A DNA stretch of 64,000 nt from Dromiciops gliroides. Its lineage: Eukaryota > Chordata > Mammalia > Microbiotheria > Microbiotheriidae. This document shows, in pieces, positions 11,890 through 22,917 of the stretch. Below the pieces are notes generated by a model, which saw only the letters and a list, made by a program, of their open reading frames with translations, searched no databases and was not told the origin of the DNA. Position 1 is the stretch's first letter. Every line of letters begins with the position of its first letter. A program made the translations under genes and the position numbers. The DNA lies in assembly GCF_019393635.1 (NCBI RefSeq), contig NC_057861.1, positions 546,254,711-546,318,710 on the forward strand, given 5' to 3'.

Positions 11890-12475
11890 AAACTCATAGC
11901 AACATAGATTTAGAGCTAGAAGGGACCTTTAAGGTCATCTGGTCCACTACCCCTCCTTTTACAGATGAGGAAACTGAGGACTGGGGGTTCTTAAATTATT
12001 TGCCCCAAGGTCAAAGGCAGCTAAGTGGCAGGACAGGGATCTGTAACGATTGGAATGACGCCACCTGCTGGAGACTTACTGTAGAAGAGTTACGCCCATG
12101 AAGCGAAGGTCTTTGAGGGCAAGACTAGGAGTCTTTTCTTGGCGTCAGGAAGCGATGTGGGCTAGTGAGAGGAAGAAGGAAGAGACTGGCGCTCGGTCTC
12201 GCTCTTTCCTTTGGACTCTGGTGGAGAGTGGAGCTAGAAATGCGCTCTCCCTTTAATAGATAGGAATCTAGGCCTTTCTCTCTCTCTTTACCAAATTCTT
12301 ATTTTCCTTAATAAATGCTTAAAAGTCTAACTCTTGCTAAAGCTTGTAATTTATTGGCAACCACTCATTAGATATTTTAGACAGTTTAGCTAGAATTTTA
12401 GCCCTTAACAGATCCAAACCCTCATCCTCTGATTCCAACTCCAGCACTGTTTCCAGTACCCCCTATTGCCTCTTT
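11890..12475 (-). mobile_element. MIR-like CORE-SINE split by a solo LTR
   Basis: The left part (11895-12041) runs from acatagatttagagctagaa to ggcaggacaggg. The right part (12415-12475) resumes with caaaccctcatcctctgatt and following. Together they restore MIR order around the LTR. Confidence 0.75.
12042..12410 (+). mobile_element. Solo LTR of an endogenous retrovirus, 369 bp
   Basis: The element begins TGTAACG and ends TTAACA, giving the canonical TG...CA ends, and is flanked by GATC at 12038-12041 and 12411-12414 (4-bp target duplication). An AATAAA lies at 12310-12315, about 100 bp from the 3' end, which sets the + orientation. No internal retroviral sequence is next to it. A 4-bp duplication fits a gamma-like (class I) or related integrase. 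The family was not identified. Confidence 0.85.
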
Positions 12476-12584
12476 GAAACTCAGAGAAATGCTCAGGTTT
12501 AGCCTGCGGCTGGTATCTTTGCCACTTGTCAAGTGAAGACTAGAAAAAACTGGCCTGGACCAAGTCTACTTGTTTCCATTCCTT

Positions 12585-12844
12585 TTTTGTTGTTGTTCAG
12601 TTGTTTTCAGTCCTGTCTGACTCTTCATTACCCCATTTGGGGCTTTCTTGGCAAAGATACTGGAATGGTTTGTCATGTCCTTCTTTAGATCATTTTACAG
12701 ATGAGGAAACTGAGGCAAATAGGGTGAAGTGACTTGCCCAGGATCACACAACTAGTAAGTGTCTGAGGCCAGATTTATACTCAGGAAGTTGAGTCTTCCA
12801 GACTCCAGGTATGGTGCTCTATCCACTATGCCACCTAGGTGCCC
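12585..12844 (-). mobile_element. MAR1-like CORE-SINE, full length
   Basis: Reverse orientation from gttgttgttcagttgtttt to atgccacctaggtgcc. The exact target duplication TTCCATTCCTT is at 12574-12584 and 12845-12855. Confidence 0.9.
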
Positions 12845-12855
12845 TTCCATTCCTT

Positions 12856-13144
12856 AGGCACTATCTTATCACCCAATCCTGTCTGCCTTAGCAAAAGGGA
12901 CTTTTAGAAACCATCTCAGGAACCAAATCCCTCTGTCTACCAGGAGGTGGTGGTGTCTATCCATTTACAATCCAAATAAGTTCAGGGAAATTGTTCATTG
13001 AAAAATTTTCTTCCCAAAGAATCTCTTCAATGATTTTTTTTTTAAGTGTAAGTGTATATGTAGATGAAGTGGTGTGTGTGTATGTGTTGTGCACCTATCC
13101 CCAACCTCACATCCTTAAGGGAATAAACTTCAAACTGGGGTAGA
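12856..13144. other. Intergenic, no feature
   Basis: No supported repeat or gene, apart from a T9 run and some TG dinucleotides near 13073-13090. Confidence 0.4.
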
Positions 13145-13170
13145 AAACATTAGCCAGCTATGTGACCCTA

Positions 13171-13243
<73 letters not shown>

Positions 13244-13365
13244 TTTTAACCTAACTTTTCCCTTTCCAGGCTTCAGTTCCCTTATCTGCAAAATAAGAGT
13301 GTTGGATTTGACAATCCCTAAAGTCCCTTTCAGCTTTAAATACAAGATCCTATGCTATTTCGCAC
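13145..13365 (+). mobile_element. MIR-like remnant interrupted by (AC)n
   Basis: It contains gccagctatgtgacccta, then the microsatellite, then cttcagttcccttatctgc and ccctaaagtccctttcagct. Confidence 0.75.
13176..13242. repeat. (AC)33 microsatellite
   Basis: A perfect dinucleotide run of 67 bases within the MIR. Confidence 0.98.
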
Positions 13366-13659
13366 TACTTTAGGGTGGTACCATATACAAATCATAGTCA
13401 GTCACTATATATACAAACAAAAGCCAAGATAGTCACTGGAAAGGAATGGGGTAGATGACAGAAGTACTCAAAAGATAGAGCTGCAAGGACAAAGAACTGA
13501 GGTCTACTGAGGAATAGTCTTTAAAGAGCCCCCCTTTCCCAACTTTCCCATAAAAGCTAATCCCAAGATCCCACCCCTCCAGCCCTTGATGGTGGCCTTT
13601 TCCAATCACCCCCAGGTTTTCATGCCTTTCCCTTTGAGACCACCTCCTATCTAACATGA
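13366..13659. other. Intergenic, no feature
   Basis: No supported repeat or gene. Confidence 0.4.
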
Positions 13660-13830
13660 CTCTGTCAATATCTAGTTATTTACATGTTGTCTCTCCAAAG
13701 GGATGTAAGTCCCTTGAGAGCAGGGGTTACTTTTAACCTTTCCTTCTATGCCCCCTACTCCAAATTTAGCACAGCACCAGGAACATAGTAATGCCTTAAT
13801 AAATGCTTTTTGATTGATTGAATGAATGAA
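13660..13830 (+). mobile_element. L2-like 3' end
   Basis: It reads aagtcccttgagagcaggg, agcacagcaccaggaacata, ttaataaatgctttttgatt, then degenerate (GAAT)n, the usual L2 tail order. Confidence 0.75.
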
Positions 13831-14299
13831 CGAATGAACGAGAGGATCTCTACCTCATTCAATAAGTTGTCCAGCATCTTTAAACAACCAGATGAGGTGG
13901 CTAAGGGAAACCCATAAATAAATAAATATATTACCTCCTAAAGTCTGCATTAGGGGTGAAAGGGGGAGGCTCAGAATGTTTGAATGCTAGCTTTTGATTT
14001 GAAGAAGGTATTATCTTTGGAAGGGAAGGCATTCTCTCCTTTGGTCTCCCGTCTCCCATCTCCCATCCCCCTAGCCACTGACCTCTCTCCTCAGAGGCCG
14101 ATGCTTTTCCTTCAACTGTACTGAATTGGTTTAGGACAGGAGAATCTCGGAATTCCGAAGCTACAAAGGACTACAGAAGATCACCTGACCTATCAAGCAG
14201 ATGAACTATCCAGGTCGGATAGAGGTCTAGTCTAAATATTTCCAGTGACAAAGCTCTCAGACACCTCCTTTCACTTTAGGCTCCTGACACAGAGGGTGA
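13831..14299. other. Upstream flank of promoter, no feature
   Basis: A short (AAAT) run lies near 13915-13928. Otherwise the sequence is unique-looking. Confidence 0.4.
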
Positions 14300-14478
14300 G
14301 GTGCAGATGGGTATTAGAGCATAGACCAGGGGCTCTGGCTTCAAATCCTTTCCTGGGCTTATTACCTGTGTGACCTTGGGCAAGTCAGTGTCCTCATTTG
14401 TAAAATGGGGGGATGGGGGCAGGGGAGATGGAATTTCAGCTGGTCTGGCCTCTAAGGTCCCTTCCAGTTCCACATCCG
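14300..14478 (+). mobile_element. MIR-like remnant at the edge of the CpG island
   Basis: It contains ttacctgtgtgaccttgggc, aagtcagtgtcctcatttgt and tctaaggtcccttccagttcc. Confidence 0.75.
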
Positions 14479-14479
14479 A

Positions 14480-15950
14480 GGTCCGGTGGGCACGTGTCTG
14501 GGCTATGTCCGTACACTGCTTTGAGCAATTCATTCAAATCGTTATCTCAGTCACTAACGCGTTTGGGTACGTGTATTCACACACGTAGGTGTGTGCTCCG
14601 TGTGCCCCGAAACGCGTGTTGCTGGAGATGGGGGTGTGCGGAGTGTATTTGTGGGTCGTTGTCCTCTGAGTGTGCCTGGGCGCCGGGAGATTTACATCTG
14701 CACCCTTTGTGTGTTGCTACCCGTGAGGACGGCGGTTCACGTGCCGAGTGCACACTAGGGGCGGCAGGAGCACGGTGGGGGGAGGGGGTCAGGGAGTTTG
14801 CAGCAACATTAGACATCGGGGGACACGCGGACCGCGCTGGGGCTGAGGACAGGCGGGAGGGGGCAGGGGCGGCCGCGGGGGCGGAGCTGGGCTGTGGGAG
14901 AGCCAGTGAGCTAGCTGGGCTTGGGGCCCGCGGGGCTGAGCTGGGAGGGAGGGCCAGGGGTAGGCTGGGTGCTGGGAGGGGACCGGGCTGACGGCGAAAT
15001 CCGGGACCGCCGCTGGAACGGAGCTGGAGCCCCAGTCAGAGCCAGAGCCGGAGCCTGAGAGGGTCCGGGCGGTACGAGCAGCAGCGGCAACAGGGAGCAG
15101 GGGGGCCGTGCGCGGCAATGCAGTGAGAGCATCTGGGGGAGCAGGAGCCGGGACTAGGGGGTGGGGGGAGGGAAGGGGGGCCCGCTCTGCAGAAATGTGA
15201 CTTCAGTAGCGGCTGCAGGAGAAGCCGTCCGGCTGTGGGGCCGCCGGGGCGGGTGAGTGAGATGCGGTTGCGGAGAAGGGGTTCAGCCTAGGCGGAAGGA
15301 CGGGAGTGATGGTGGGGGGTGGGGGGCGGCTCTCCAGGCCCCAGAGAAACTTTTTCTCGGGCGGGAAGAACTCTGTGCAGCGTCCCCCATCCCGGAGGGG
15401 ATTGATCTCCCTGTACCGTCCAGGGGCCGCCACAGGGACTGGATGAACCATCCATCCGGGGATGAGGGGGGGATTTGGGGGGAGCGGGGGAGAGGCCCCA
15501 TTACAACCCGAGTTCTGAGAGGAGCCGCAGAGGGCGGAGCGGGGCCAGGCTTGGGGGGTGATTGTCTCGGGAAAGGCGGGGGAGGGTCTGGGTATGAAGG
15601 GGGAGGTGGGGAGCTCCTGCGGAGGAATTGGAGCGGGGGTCAGTTCCTTGAAGCTCCGGGAGGAAGGCAGTCAGTAGCCCATCCTTGGCTCACGGGAGGG
15701 AAGGCATCTCCTGGCCCTCATTGGAAACCAGTGCCTGACCCACACCTGCAGAAGAAAGGTTGCTGCGGGACGTGCTCCGCACTGTCCGGGAGGGAGGCAC
15801 TGCGGACTGGGGACAAGTGGGAAAACTGGGGCCGTAGAACAGCAGGAAATCGGGGCTGGAGGCGGACTAATGCAGACTTGGAGAAGAAAGGGGGAAAGCC
15901 GAACTGGAGGCTTTAAGCTCAGTGGTGATTAGAAAAGCACCTTGCGGGGG
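14480..15950 (+). promoter_or_regulatory. CpG-island promoter of GPRC5B
   Basis: GC content and CpG density rise sharply just after a MIR remnant and fall near 15.95 kb. GC boxes of Sp1/KLF type are at 14866-14872 (GGGGCGG), 14877-14885 (GGGGCGGAG) and 15246-15253 (GGGGCGGG, overlapping the exon 1 donor). Canonical E-boxes (CACGTG) are at 14491-14496 and 14738-14743. A GCGGCCGC site is at 14869-14876. No interspersed repeat interrupts the island. It is the only CpG island in the window and the natural promoter for the gene. Confidence 0.85.
14850..15252 (+). other. GPRC5B: GPRC5B non-coding exon 1 (5' UTR), 5' end estimated
   Basis: The only strong splice donor near the heart of the CpG island is CGG|GTGAGTGAG, so exon 1 would end at 15252. 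Joined to exon 2 it gives a leader with an in-frame TAG at 15207-15209 and no in-frame upstream ATG, so the protein must start in exon 2. Two tiny upstream ORFs lie in it: ATGCAGTGA at 15118-15126 and ATGTGA at 15195-15200. No TATA box is evident, so a dispersed CpG-island start is likely and the left edge is approximate. Confidence 0.65.
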
Positions 15951-15967
15951 GGGGGGGGGGGGGGGGG
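15946..15967. repeat. G22 homopolymer, intron 1
   Basis: Twenty-two Gs in a row about 0.7 kb after exon 1. It could form a G-quadruplex on the sense strand. The length may be uncertain in an assembly. Confidence 0.9.
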
Positions 15968-16169
15968 CGTGTGCAGAGTTCTGAGGAAGGAGCTTGTAGG
16001 GAGACTGCAGTTTAAGCTCGGCCTCGGGGGCTGGCGGCAGGTTGCCAGAGAGCCCGAGCCCAGAGAGACCTGGGGTTAGGAGTGGGGAGAAGGTTAGAAC
16101 TCAAACATGTATGGCTGGCTTCGTGCCTTTCTGCAGCTAACCTAAGGAAGAGAACGATGGCTGGATGGG

Positions 16170-16275
16170 AGAAGGGGGGGGGGGGGGGGAGAGGGAAGGA
16201 GGGGGGGGTGGATGAGAGAAGAGGGGAGAGATGAGAGAGGAGGGGAGAGAGAGAAGAAGAGACTGAGAGAAGGTC
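16170..16275. repeat. Purine-rich tract with G16, intron 1
   Basis: A G16 run at 16174-16189 continues into a GA-only stretch to about 16275. Confidence 0.85.
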
Positions 16276-16925
16276 ATTGAATACAATAGTACGTACGTCT
16301 GGTTGAAGAATACGGTAGCTGGGAAATGTTTGCCTGCAGTGGGAAGGTCGGGACCTTAATGGTGGAGGGAGTACTAGCCAACCTTGGATACTCAGAAAGG
16401 ATTTTTGTAGGATTGTTGACCGCGGGGACCCCCACCAGCCCCAGCCAGCTCAGCTCTGCGTCTTCGTTCAGCTCCCCAGGCTTGGGATAGGGGGAGATAA
16501 TGTGGGCCTGAATACAATGCAGCTTCACTCTTGCCCCTACTCCAGCTCCTTCAAGTTTCCTTAACTGGCGCTAGGAAATCCATCCATAGAGCTCAGATTC
16601 TCTTTGGATGAACCCTAGAATGGTCAGGTCCTTTGACTCCTTCATGCAGCCATTCCTTACCAATCTCTTTGGAAATCTGGCTTCTCTGTCAGAAGGAAAA
16701 GCACGGAATTGATCCAGAAATTGTGTTTGATTTAATTTGCATCCAGCCTCTGGCCAGTACTGGGGGACTGGGAGTATCCCTAGAGATGATTATCTCTGAA
16801 ACCAAGAGGAAACTTGCCTTCTTGCCCCTTGAGCACACTATTCCAGATATCCTTTGAGCCTGAGCAGGGCAGAGTACAGTGGGGCTATCAGCCATAAGAT
16901 TTTCAAAGAGCTGGCTTTCCTGCTC
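16276..16925. other. Intron 1, unique-looking
   Basis: No repeat or exon is supported. Confidence 0.4.
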
Positions 16926-17320
16926 ATGATCTTAGAGATCATCTTCTAATAATGTCCAGTCCCTTCATTTAGGACCTCTGAAGCTCCTGAGTAGTTAAAT
17001 GACGCCCAAGGTCACTGAGACACTTAAGTAGCTGAGCCGGGGTTTGACTTCAGATTCCATGCTCTTTCCCATAACTCTAAACTACCTTACTAAGGGTGCT
17101 TTGAGATGTAGAGAAAGGGGGGATTCAGGCCCACCACTCAGTCTTTCGGTTATGTAGAGATAGGGAGAGAAAACAGCCAGATATGTGAGTTCTAATCATC
17201 TCCCATAGGCTGGCTTTGTGGAGTGGTGGATCAAGTTGGCCTTGTGTGCAGCCCAGAAAGGCTTCGATCAGATGTGCGGCCCTGGGCAAATCACTTAACC
17301 TCCTCTTTGTTCAAGGGGCC
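16926..17320. mobile_element. Two MIR-like remnants, intron 1
   Basis: About 16926-17085 is reverse (agatcatcttctaataatgt to catgctctttccc). About 17205-17310 is forward (gatgtgcggccctgggcaaa, tcacttaacctcct). Confidence 0.6.
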
Positions 17321-18734
17321 CCTGAATTTGACCTGTGGCACTAAAGAGTCTGAGGGGATTAAAAAAAACAACTCAGGGGGAGGGGGTGTTAAAGAATTAG
17401 GGTGGGAGAGTCTAGTGTATTTTAGCTGGTGGCCGTCCATAGTATGCAGAGTGATATGCAAATTTGAGTCTCTTATTATTGAGTCCACAGTCCCTAACCA
17501 ATTTTGTATTCGAACCGCTGTGCAAATTGTTCTTCCTCTCTATTCATTGCCCTGGGGCTTAAGTCAGAAGGGATGATACTGTGTACTAGTGCCAGATGGA
17601 GTGCTGGATGCCCAGGCAGAAGTATGGGAGGGGGAAGTAAGGGGGAGGGGGGAGGGAGTAAAAAGAAATATCAGCACTTTGAGGCACAGATGTTAAAAAG
17701 TGGTTCTGAAACTACATGCTAAAGATTGTGAGGAATTTTCCATCCAATGGCAGACTGTAATCACATAATGGGAGGACATATTTTCTGCGATCAGTCCCCT
17801 CGCTCCTGCCTCTCCTAAGACCTGAAGTTCCCAAGGAGTCTGATTTACTTCAAAGCAACCCGGAGTAGCTATAGCTGTTGTAGCTATAGCAGTGGACTGA
17901 GAGAGGAAGGTATTGGTTATATACAGATGAGCCCTACTGGCTCCTCGTTGCTCCATGCCAATTGGCTGGGTGTCTGGATGCAAAATTAATGGGCTTAAAC
18001 CTCCATCATCTGAGGATGTGCTCGGTTGGCACTAATGGGTGATGTGCAGACAAAGATATATTAAGCCCTAGCGTTTGAGCACCTCTGACTCCAGGCCGAC
18101 TGATTCTTGTCCTTCCCAAAGTGTGCTCCTTGGATCTTATAAATACCCTGGACCCAGAAACCACGTTAGGAGTTATTTTAAAATAAATTAGTGTTCCCTA
18201 CCAGAACTATCCGATTTCATAACTGCAGTTCAAAATTGGTAGAATTTTCTCTATCACAACCCAGGGAAACCTGCCAGCTCTGAATGGAATGGTCCAGAAT
18301 ATAATTTGCATTTAAATGATTGCTTTTATTTACAGGCTGGAGGCTTTTTTGCATATTCATGGAGACATTCTCACAACTGTATTTACATACCGAAAGGGAT
18401 TTCTTTGGAGCTAAATCTAGGAGTTGAGTTAGGTTAGGCTTTGCCTGTGTTTGAGATAAATTGGTTGTGAGGAAGCTAAGAAATGAATGGTAGGAAAGGG
18501 TGTAACGAATTCTACTGATGATTCAGCCCAGCTATTTGTGCCCTAAAGTCTTTTGCTGACTGTTATCTATACTGACAAGTAAAGGCTAAAACCACAGGAC
18601 TGATGTGATAGATGCAAACACTGGTAGCTCTGGAGGAGAGATCCATCTTAACCCTTTGTTCTTTTTCTGGAGAGCTGGTGCTGCTTTGGGGTTGGTGGGT
18701 TGGGTAGTTACCATTCGCTATTAAATATTTCAGC
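17321..18734 (+). promoter_or_regulatory. Repeat-free intron 1 block with octamer-like sites (possible enhancer)
   Basis: About 1.4 kb without recognisable transposons, which is unusual for this window. It contains an exact POU octamer ATTTGCAT at 18304-18311, a second TTTGCATA at 18348-18355 in A/T-rich sequence, and a direct pair of GTAGCTATAGC at 17865-17875 and 17880-17890. Enhancer function is inference and needs conservation or chromatin data. Confidence 0.3.
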
Positions 18735-19020
18735 CAAGTAAAATCAATAAGCATTTATTGAGCACCTGTAAGTACTGAAGATACAAAAGAGGCAAAAGAT
18801 AGCCCTTGTTCTCTTGGAACTCAGAATAATGGGGGAGACAACATGCAAACAGCTATGTGTGAGCATGCTATTTAGAGGAGAGGATGGAGATCATCTGAGA
18901 GGGAAGGCACTAGCACCAAATGGGATCTGGGAAAGACTCTTACAGAAAGTGGGACTTTTGCTAGAACCTGAAGGAATTCGGGAGGCAGCAAGGACACTCT
19001 GAAGCGTAACCTTCTTGACT
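18735..19020 (+). repeat. Ancient interspersed repeat, unnamed family
   Basis: It reads aagcatttattgagcacctg, gatacaaaagaggcaaaaga, gggggagacaacatgcaaac and then a gaagg-rich part. Similar copies are near 7.17, 28.21, 38.0, 47.95 and 61.33 kb. I do not know its library name. Confidence 0.55.
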
Positions 19021-19054
19021 GGGGTGGGGGACTGTTGTATCTCCAGCACCTAGC

Positions 19055-19240
19055 ACCCATGATTATAGGTATAGAGCTGGAAAGGACCTTGGAGAGCATT
19101 TTGCTTATGAGGAAACTGAACTGAGAGAAGTTAAGTGACTTGCCCAAGGTCACACAGCTAGTTAGTCTCAGGTGTGATTCAAAACTGCTTTCCCTGACTC
19201 CCAGTCCAATCCCTGGCATATAGTAAGCCCTTAACAAATG
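19055..19240 (-). mobile_element. MIR-like CORE-SINE
   Basis: Reverse orientation with ggtatagagctggaaaggac, gaggaaactgaactgagaga and cttgcccaaggtcacacagc. Confidence 0.85.
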
Positions 19241-19254
19241 TTAAGTAAATGAAT

Positions 19255-19480
19255 GATTATTGTTGTTATTGTTGTTGTTGTTCAGTAGCGTCTGACTCTT
19301 TGTGACCCCATAGCATGCCAATATTCGCCATGGAGTTTTCTTGGCAAAGATACTAGAGTGGTTTACCATTTCCTTCTCCCTTGGATTAAGGCAAACGGGT
19401 TAAGTGAATTGGATCAGATGAACTCAAGTCTTTCTGACTCCTGGCCTAGCCCTAGTTGCCTGTATCAGGCATTGGGATAC
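19255..19480 (-). mobile_element. MAR1-like CORE-SINE
   Basis: Reverse orientation, from gttgttgttgttcagtagcg through tttcttggcaaagatactag to a worn end. Confidence 0.8.
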
Positions 19481-19916
19481 AAATAGATACAAACAGTCCC
19501 TGTCCTCAAGAAGCCTTCCTTACTGCGTGATTGGGAATATCAATATGATAGAACTTTGAAAAATTTTTAAGCACCATAGACATTCTGAGAACCGATATCT
19601 CTTATTGTTAAGTATGCCAAAGCTTAGGAAAGGGGCCGAAAACCTTAGGTATTAAAATTGTGGTTTTACCTTCTTAAAGAATTAGGGGTGTTTTTTTCTA
19701 ACTTGGAGCAGAAATTCCTGGTCCCAGAAGGACACATAGGTAAGTTGGGAACTAAGGCTGTTTTGCTCCGGGTGAAGAATCCTATTGGCCCTCTGGGGAG
19801 TAAAGCCTCTCTATAGACAACACTTCATTAGCTTGGGTCAATATCACTTATGGGGAAGGAGGGAACGTGGCGCATATATATATATATATATAAAACCTGG
19901 CTGTCTCCAACACTTG
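19481..19916. other. Intron 1, no gene
   Basis: It has a short ancient-repeat piece to about 19525 and a (TA)n run near 19875-19892. Nothing else is supported. Confidence 0.4.
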
Positions 19917-20035
19917 TTTCTTTTTTAAGTAATAAACATTTTTATTTATAGTTTTGAGTTCAATTTTTATCCCTCCCCTCTCCCTGAGATGGTAAGCAAT
20001 CAGATACAGGTTATATACATGACCAACAATTGTTT
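19917..20035 (-). mobile_element. L1 3' end, short
   Basis: Read on the minus strand it is the L1 3' UTR (tgtataacctg, ctcaggg-type block, aattgaactcaaaac) with its tail at the left edge. Confidence 0.6.
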
Positions 20036-20094
20036 CTTAAAGGAAAGCCAGTATCTGGCTTCTTTTACTGTTGTTTTGGGTGGTTTGGCCTAGA

Positions 20095-20189
20095 TCAAGT
20101 GTTCTTATCCATTTTTGCGCCCTGGGCCCCTTTGGCAGGCTGGGAAAACTTACAAGGCCCTTTGTTTTTGGTTTGGTGTTTGGTTTGTG

Positions 20190-20234
<45 letters not shown>

Positions 20235-20372
20235 AATTGAAAGAAATGCTACATTTCAGTTAGAGATTAGTGAAAATAAAGATGTAATTATTTTCCCCAT
20301 CCACGTTCATGCACCCATGAAATCTATCCATAAACCTGTGAACCCCAGGTTAAGAAGCCCTTCTCTAGAGTC
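20095..20372 (+). mobile_element. hAT-like element family A, with internal (TG)n
   Basis: It starts agtgttcttatccatttttg and ends ccccaggttaagaagccct, matching the other family A ends. A (TG)n of about 45 bases (20186-20231) has grown inside. Confidence 0.55.
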
Positions 20373-20489
20373 ATGGAGAAGTGATACCGTGTGTCATCCT
20401 AGGATGCTATGTGTCTATCTAAAGACATAGCTATATCTTGAACATAGAGGGGACTTAGAAGAGAGCTTTTGAAGTCCCTTAGCGTATTG

Positions 20490-21046
20490 TTAATAGATCC
20501 TGAGCTGAAAGACAAATTAGGGACCACCTAGTTCTTATCTTTAGCAGGAAGAAAAACAAAGTCTTGGGAGATTGTGACTTACTCAAGGCGGTCAAACAGG
20601 TAGTAAGCATTAGAGGTGACTCAAATCTTCTGACTCTAGATCCACCCTAAAAGAACACAGGACTTGGAGTTGGGGAAACTGAGTTTGAATCCAGGTGTCC
20701 ATAGTAGTTGGGGCCCTGGGTAGTTGACTTAAGCTTCATCTCAGTTTCCTTTGTGCTGTTATGGGAGTTTAAAAAAAATCCATGCTTCTTAGGATTGTTA
20801 AACCTTAAAGTGCTTTGGAATTATAATAGCTCATTGGGCTAATATCTCTAGAGTGTTTAGCACGGTGCCTGGCACATAGTAGGTACTTAATATATTTTCC
20901 TCTCATCATTTAACCCTGTTTGCCTCAGTTTCCTTATCTGTAAAATGAGCTGAGAAAGAAATGGCAGGCTACTCCAGTATCTTTGCCAAGAAAACTCCAC
21001 ATGGGATCACAAAGAGTCGGATGTGACTGAAATGAATGAACAACTT
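20490..21046. mobile_element. Cluster of MIR and MAR1 remnants
   Basis: MIR reverse at 20490-20645, MIR forward at 20648-20895 (with its L2-type tail tggcacatagtaggtactta) and a MAR1 3' part forward at 20905-21046 ending gaatgaacaact. Confidence 0.75.
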
Positions 21047-21227
21047 CCTCCCCTCTGCTCCCATCAGTGTTGGTATAGTACTTCACCAAAACCAAAGGTA
21101 CCCCATCAGTTCCTACCCATCTTTATTTTCAGTGTTCTAAGATTCCCCAAAGGAAAAATCACCTCCCCGCCCCCCCATCTTTCTGCTGGGGCTGGTCATT
21201 AGTCATTCTAGGGGAATGCATTCTCTT

Positions 21228-21412
21228 AAAGCCAGGGTGGTTAACCCTTTTTGTGTCCTGGACCCCTTGAATAAAATACTCTCTTAGGAGAGTATTTTAA
21301 AAATTCATAAAATGCACAGGATTACAAAAGAAGCCAGTTACATCGAAGTACAGTTAATTGAAACAAATTTGTTTTTCGAGTTCCCAGCTCTCAGGTTAAG
21401 AACCCGCTGCCC
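21228..21412 (+). mobile_element. hAT-like element family A
   Basis: It begins ccagggtggttaaccctttt and ends aggttaagaacccgctg. Flanks tcttaaag and ccctaaag are a possible worn 8-bp duplication (6 of 8). Confidence 0.6.
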
Positions 21413-22374
21413 TAAAGGGATCTCCTCTTTCTTCTGGTGATTCCTTGTTTGCTTTATAATAAGGCAAAGGATTGGGAACAAGAGATGGCCTGACAGCCTG
21501 ACAGGTTATTCATGTACCACCATCTCCATGGTAACTGGCCATGAGAAGAGCTCAGTCACATGAGGGTTACATGACATGAATGAAATAGACTATGTGTGTG
21601 TGTATGTGTGTAGGGGCGGGGGGGGGGGGACACATAGAGAGAATGGGAAGCGAGGAGCCTCAGACCAAGGGAGTATTTGCAGAGCCAGCAGGCAACAAAG
21701 GTTGTTGTCCTGAAGCCATCTATCAGTGCTCAGAGGCATCGTTTGGGTGCCTCGACAGGGCACTTCAAGCAGCCCACTTCTGAAGGCTTGTTTACTGCAT
21801 TTCTTTCAAGCTCAGTGAACCACAGCTCACAAGAAAATTGAGTCCTCTCGTGCGTGACCTATCGCTTAATTGTGGACCTTTCTTTCCAGTGTGTATGTTT
21901 AAATCAGGATGGTTAAAAGCAGCTTCAGCTCAGTTCCGGTGTCCTGGAGTTTAGGTCATACCAAAGGTAATGAATATATTAGCCTGGTTTTCCATATTCA
22001 TCGTATTACACCTTTTGAAGCTCTATAGGAATACTCAGATTTATTGCTTCTTATTCCCTTCCATCACCCACTGCAATTCGCTGCCACTGTGCTGACTCCA
22101 AAACCCTCATCAGGCAGGAATATGGGAATTTAAAAGGCATGGGGGGAGGGGGGAGGAACTCCTGTCTTTCCTCCCACCTCCCAATTTGGGGTAATTCAAA
22201 TAACTCTTTTGAGAGGATGAGATTTTTGTGGGGGATGAGGGAGGTGGAAGGAAAGAGGGATCTGTAATTTACACTGTCTCCTGACTTCATTCTCCAACCC
22301 TTGATCTTCAGATTATTTCATGGGTGGGTGGCTGTTATGATTATTAGTGATGATGCTATAGACTTTGCCTCTTT
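21413..22374. other. Intron 1, unique-looking
   Basis: A short TG run and G12 lie at about 21591-21630. No gene or clear repeat otherwise. Confidence 0.4.
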
Positions 22375-22775
22375 TATACAATAAAAATAACTGGCATTTG
22401 TAGACGCATTTTAAAGTGTGCAGAGTGCTTCACATATATTGTTATCTCATTTGAGCCTCACAACCAATTCTGTTACTATCCCCATTTTATGGATGAGGAC
22501 ACTAAAGCTCAGAGGTGATTTGCCCAGGATCACAGAGCAATTAAATGTCAAAGGAGGGAGTGGAACTCAGGTATTTCTGGACTCTTAAATCACTACTTAG
22601 ATCCTAATGCTGACTCCGCCACTGGTGCTGACTGTCACCTGAAACAAGTCACTTCATCTCTCTGGGCCTGAATTTCCTCAACTGTAAAATGAAAAGCATA
22701 TTACCAGCCCTCCCTTACTGGTTATTATGAGGTTCAGTAGGACTTGAAAAGCATTAAGCACTACAGAATGAAACC
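22375..22775. mobile_element. Two MIR-like CORE-SINEs back to back
   Basis: Reverse at 22375-22595 (tatctcatttgagcctcaca, gatgaggacactaaagctc) and forward at 22600-22775 (caagtcacttcatctctctg). Confidence 0.8.
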
Positions 22776-22917
22776 CAGGGCTTGACTTCTTTATGGAATT
22801 GGACTTTTTTGTAACATGGAGCCATCCTGCAACTCAGCTCATTCCCATGTTCTCATGGGTATAACAAATTCAGGAACTTTTTTGTATAGTGGAAAGAGCA
22901 TGGGTCAGAAAGACCCG

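Noticed and set aside
13176-13242. Long ORF encoded by (AC)n
   Set aside because: Microsatellite artefact.
14413-15916. GC-rich ORFs of 192 and 219 codons in the CpG island
   Set aside because: High GC depletes stop codons. They run across the promoter and the exon 1 donor, and have no known domain.
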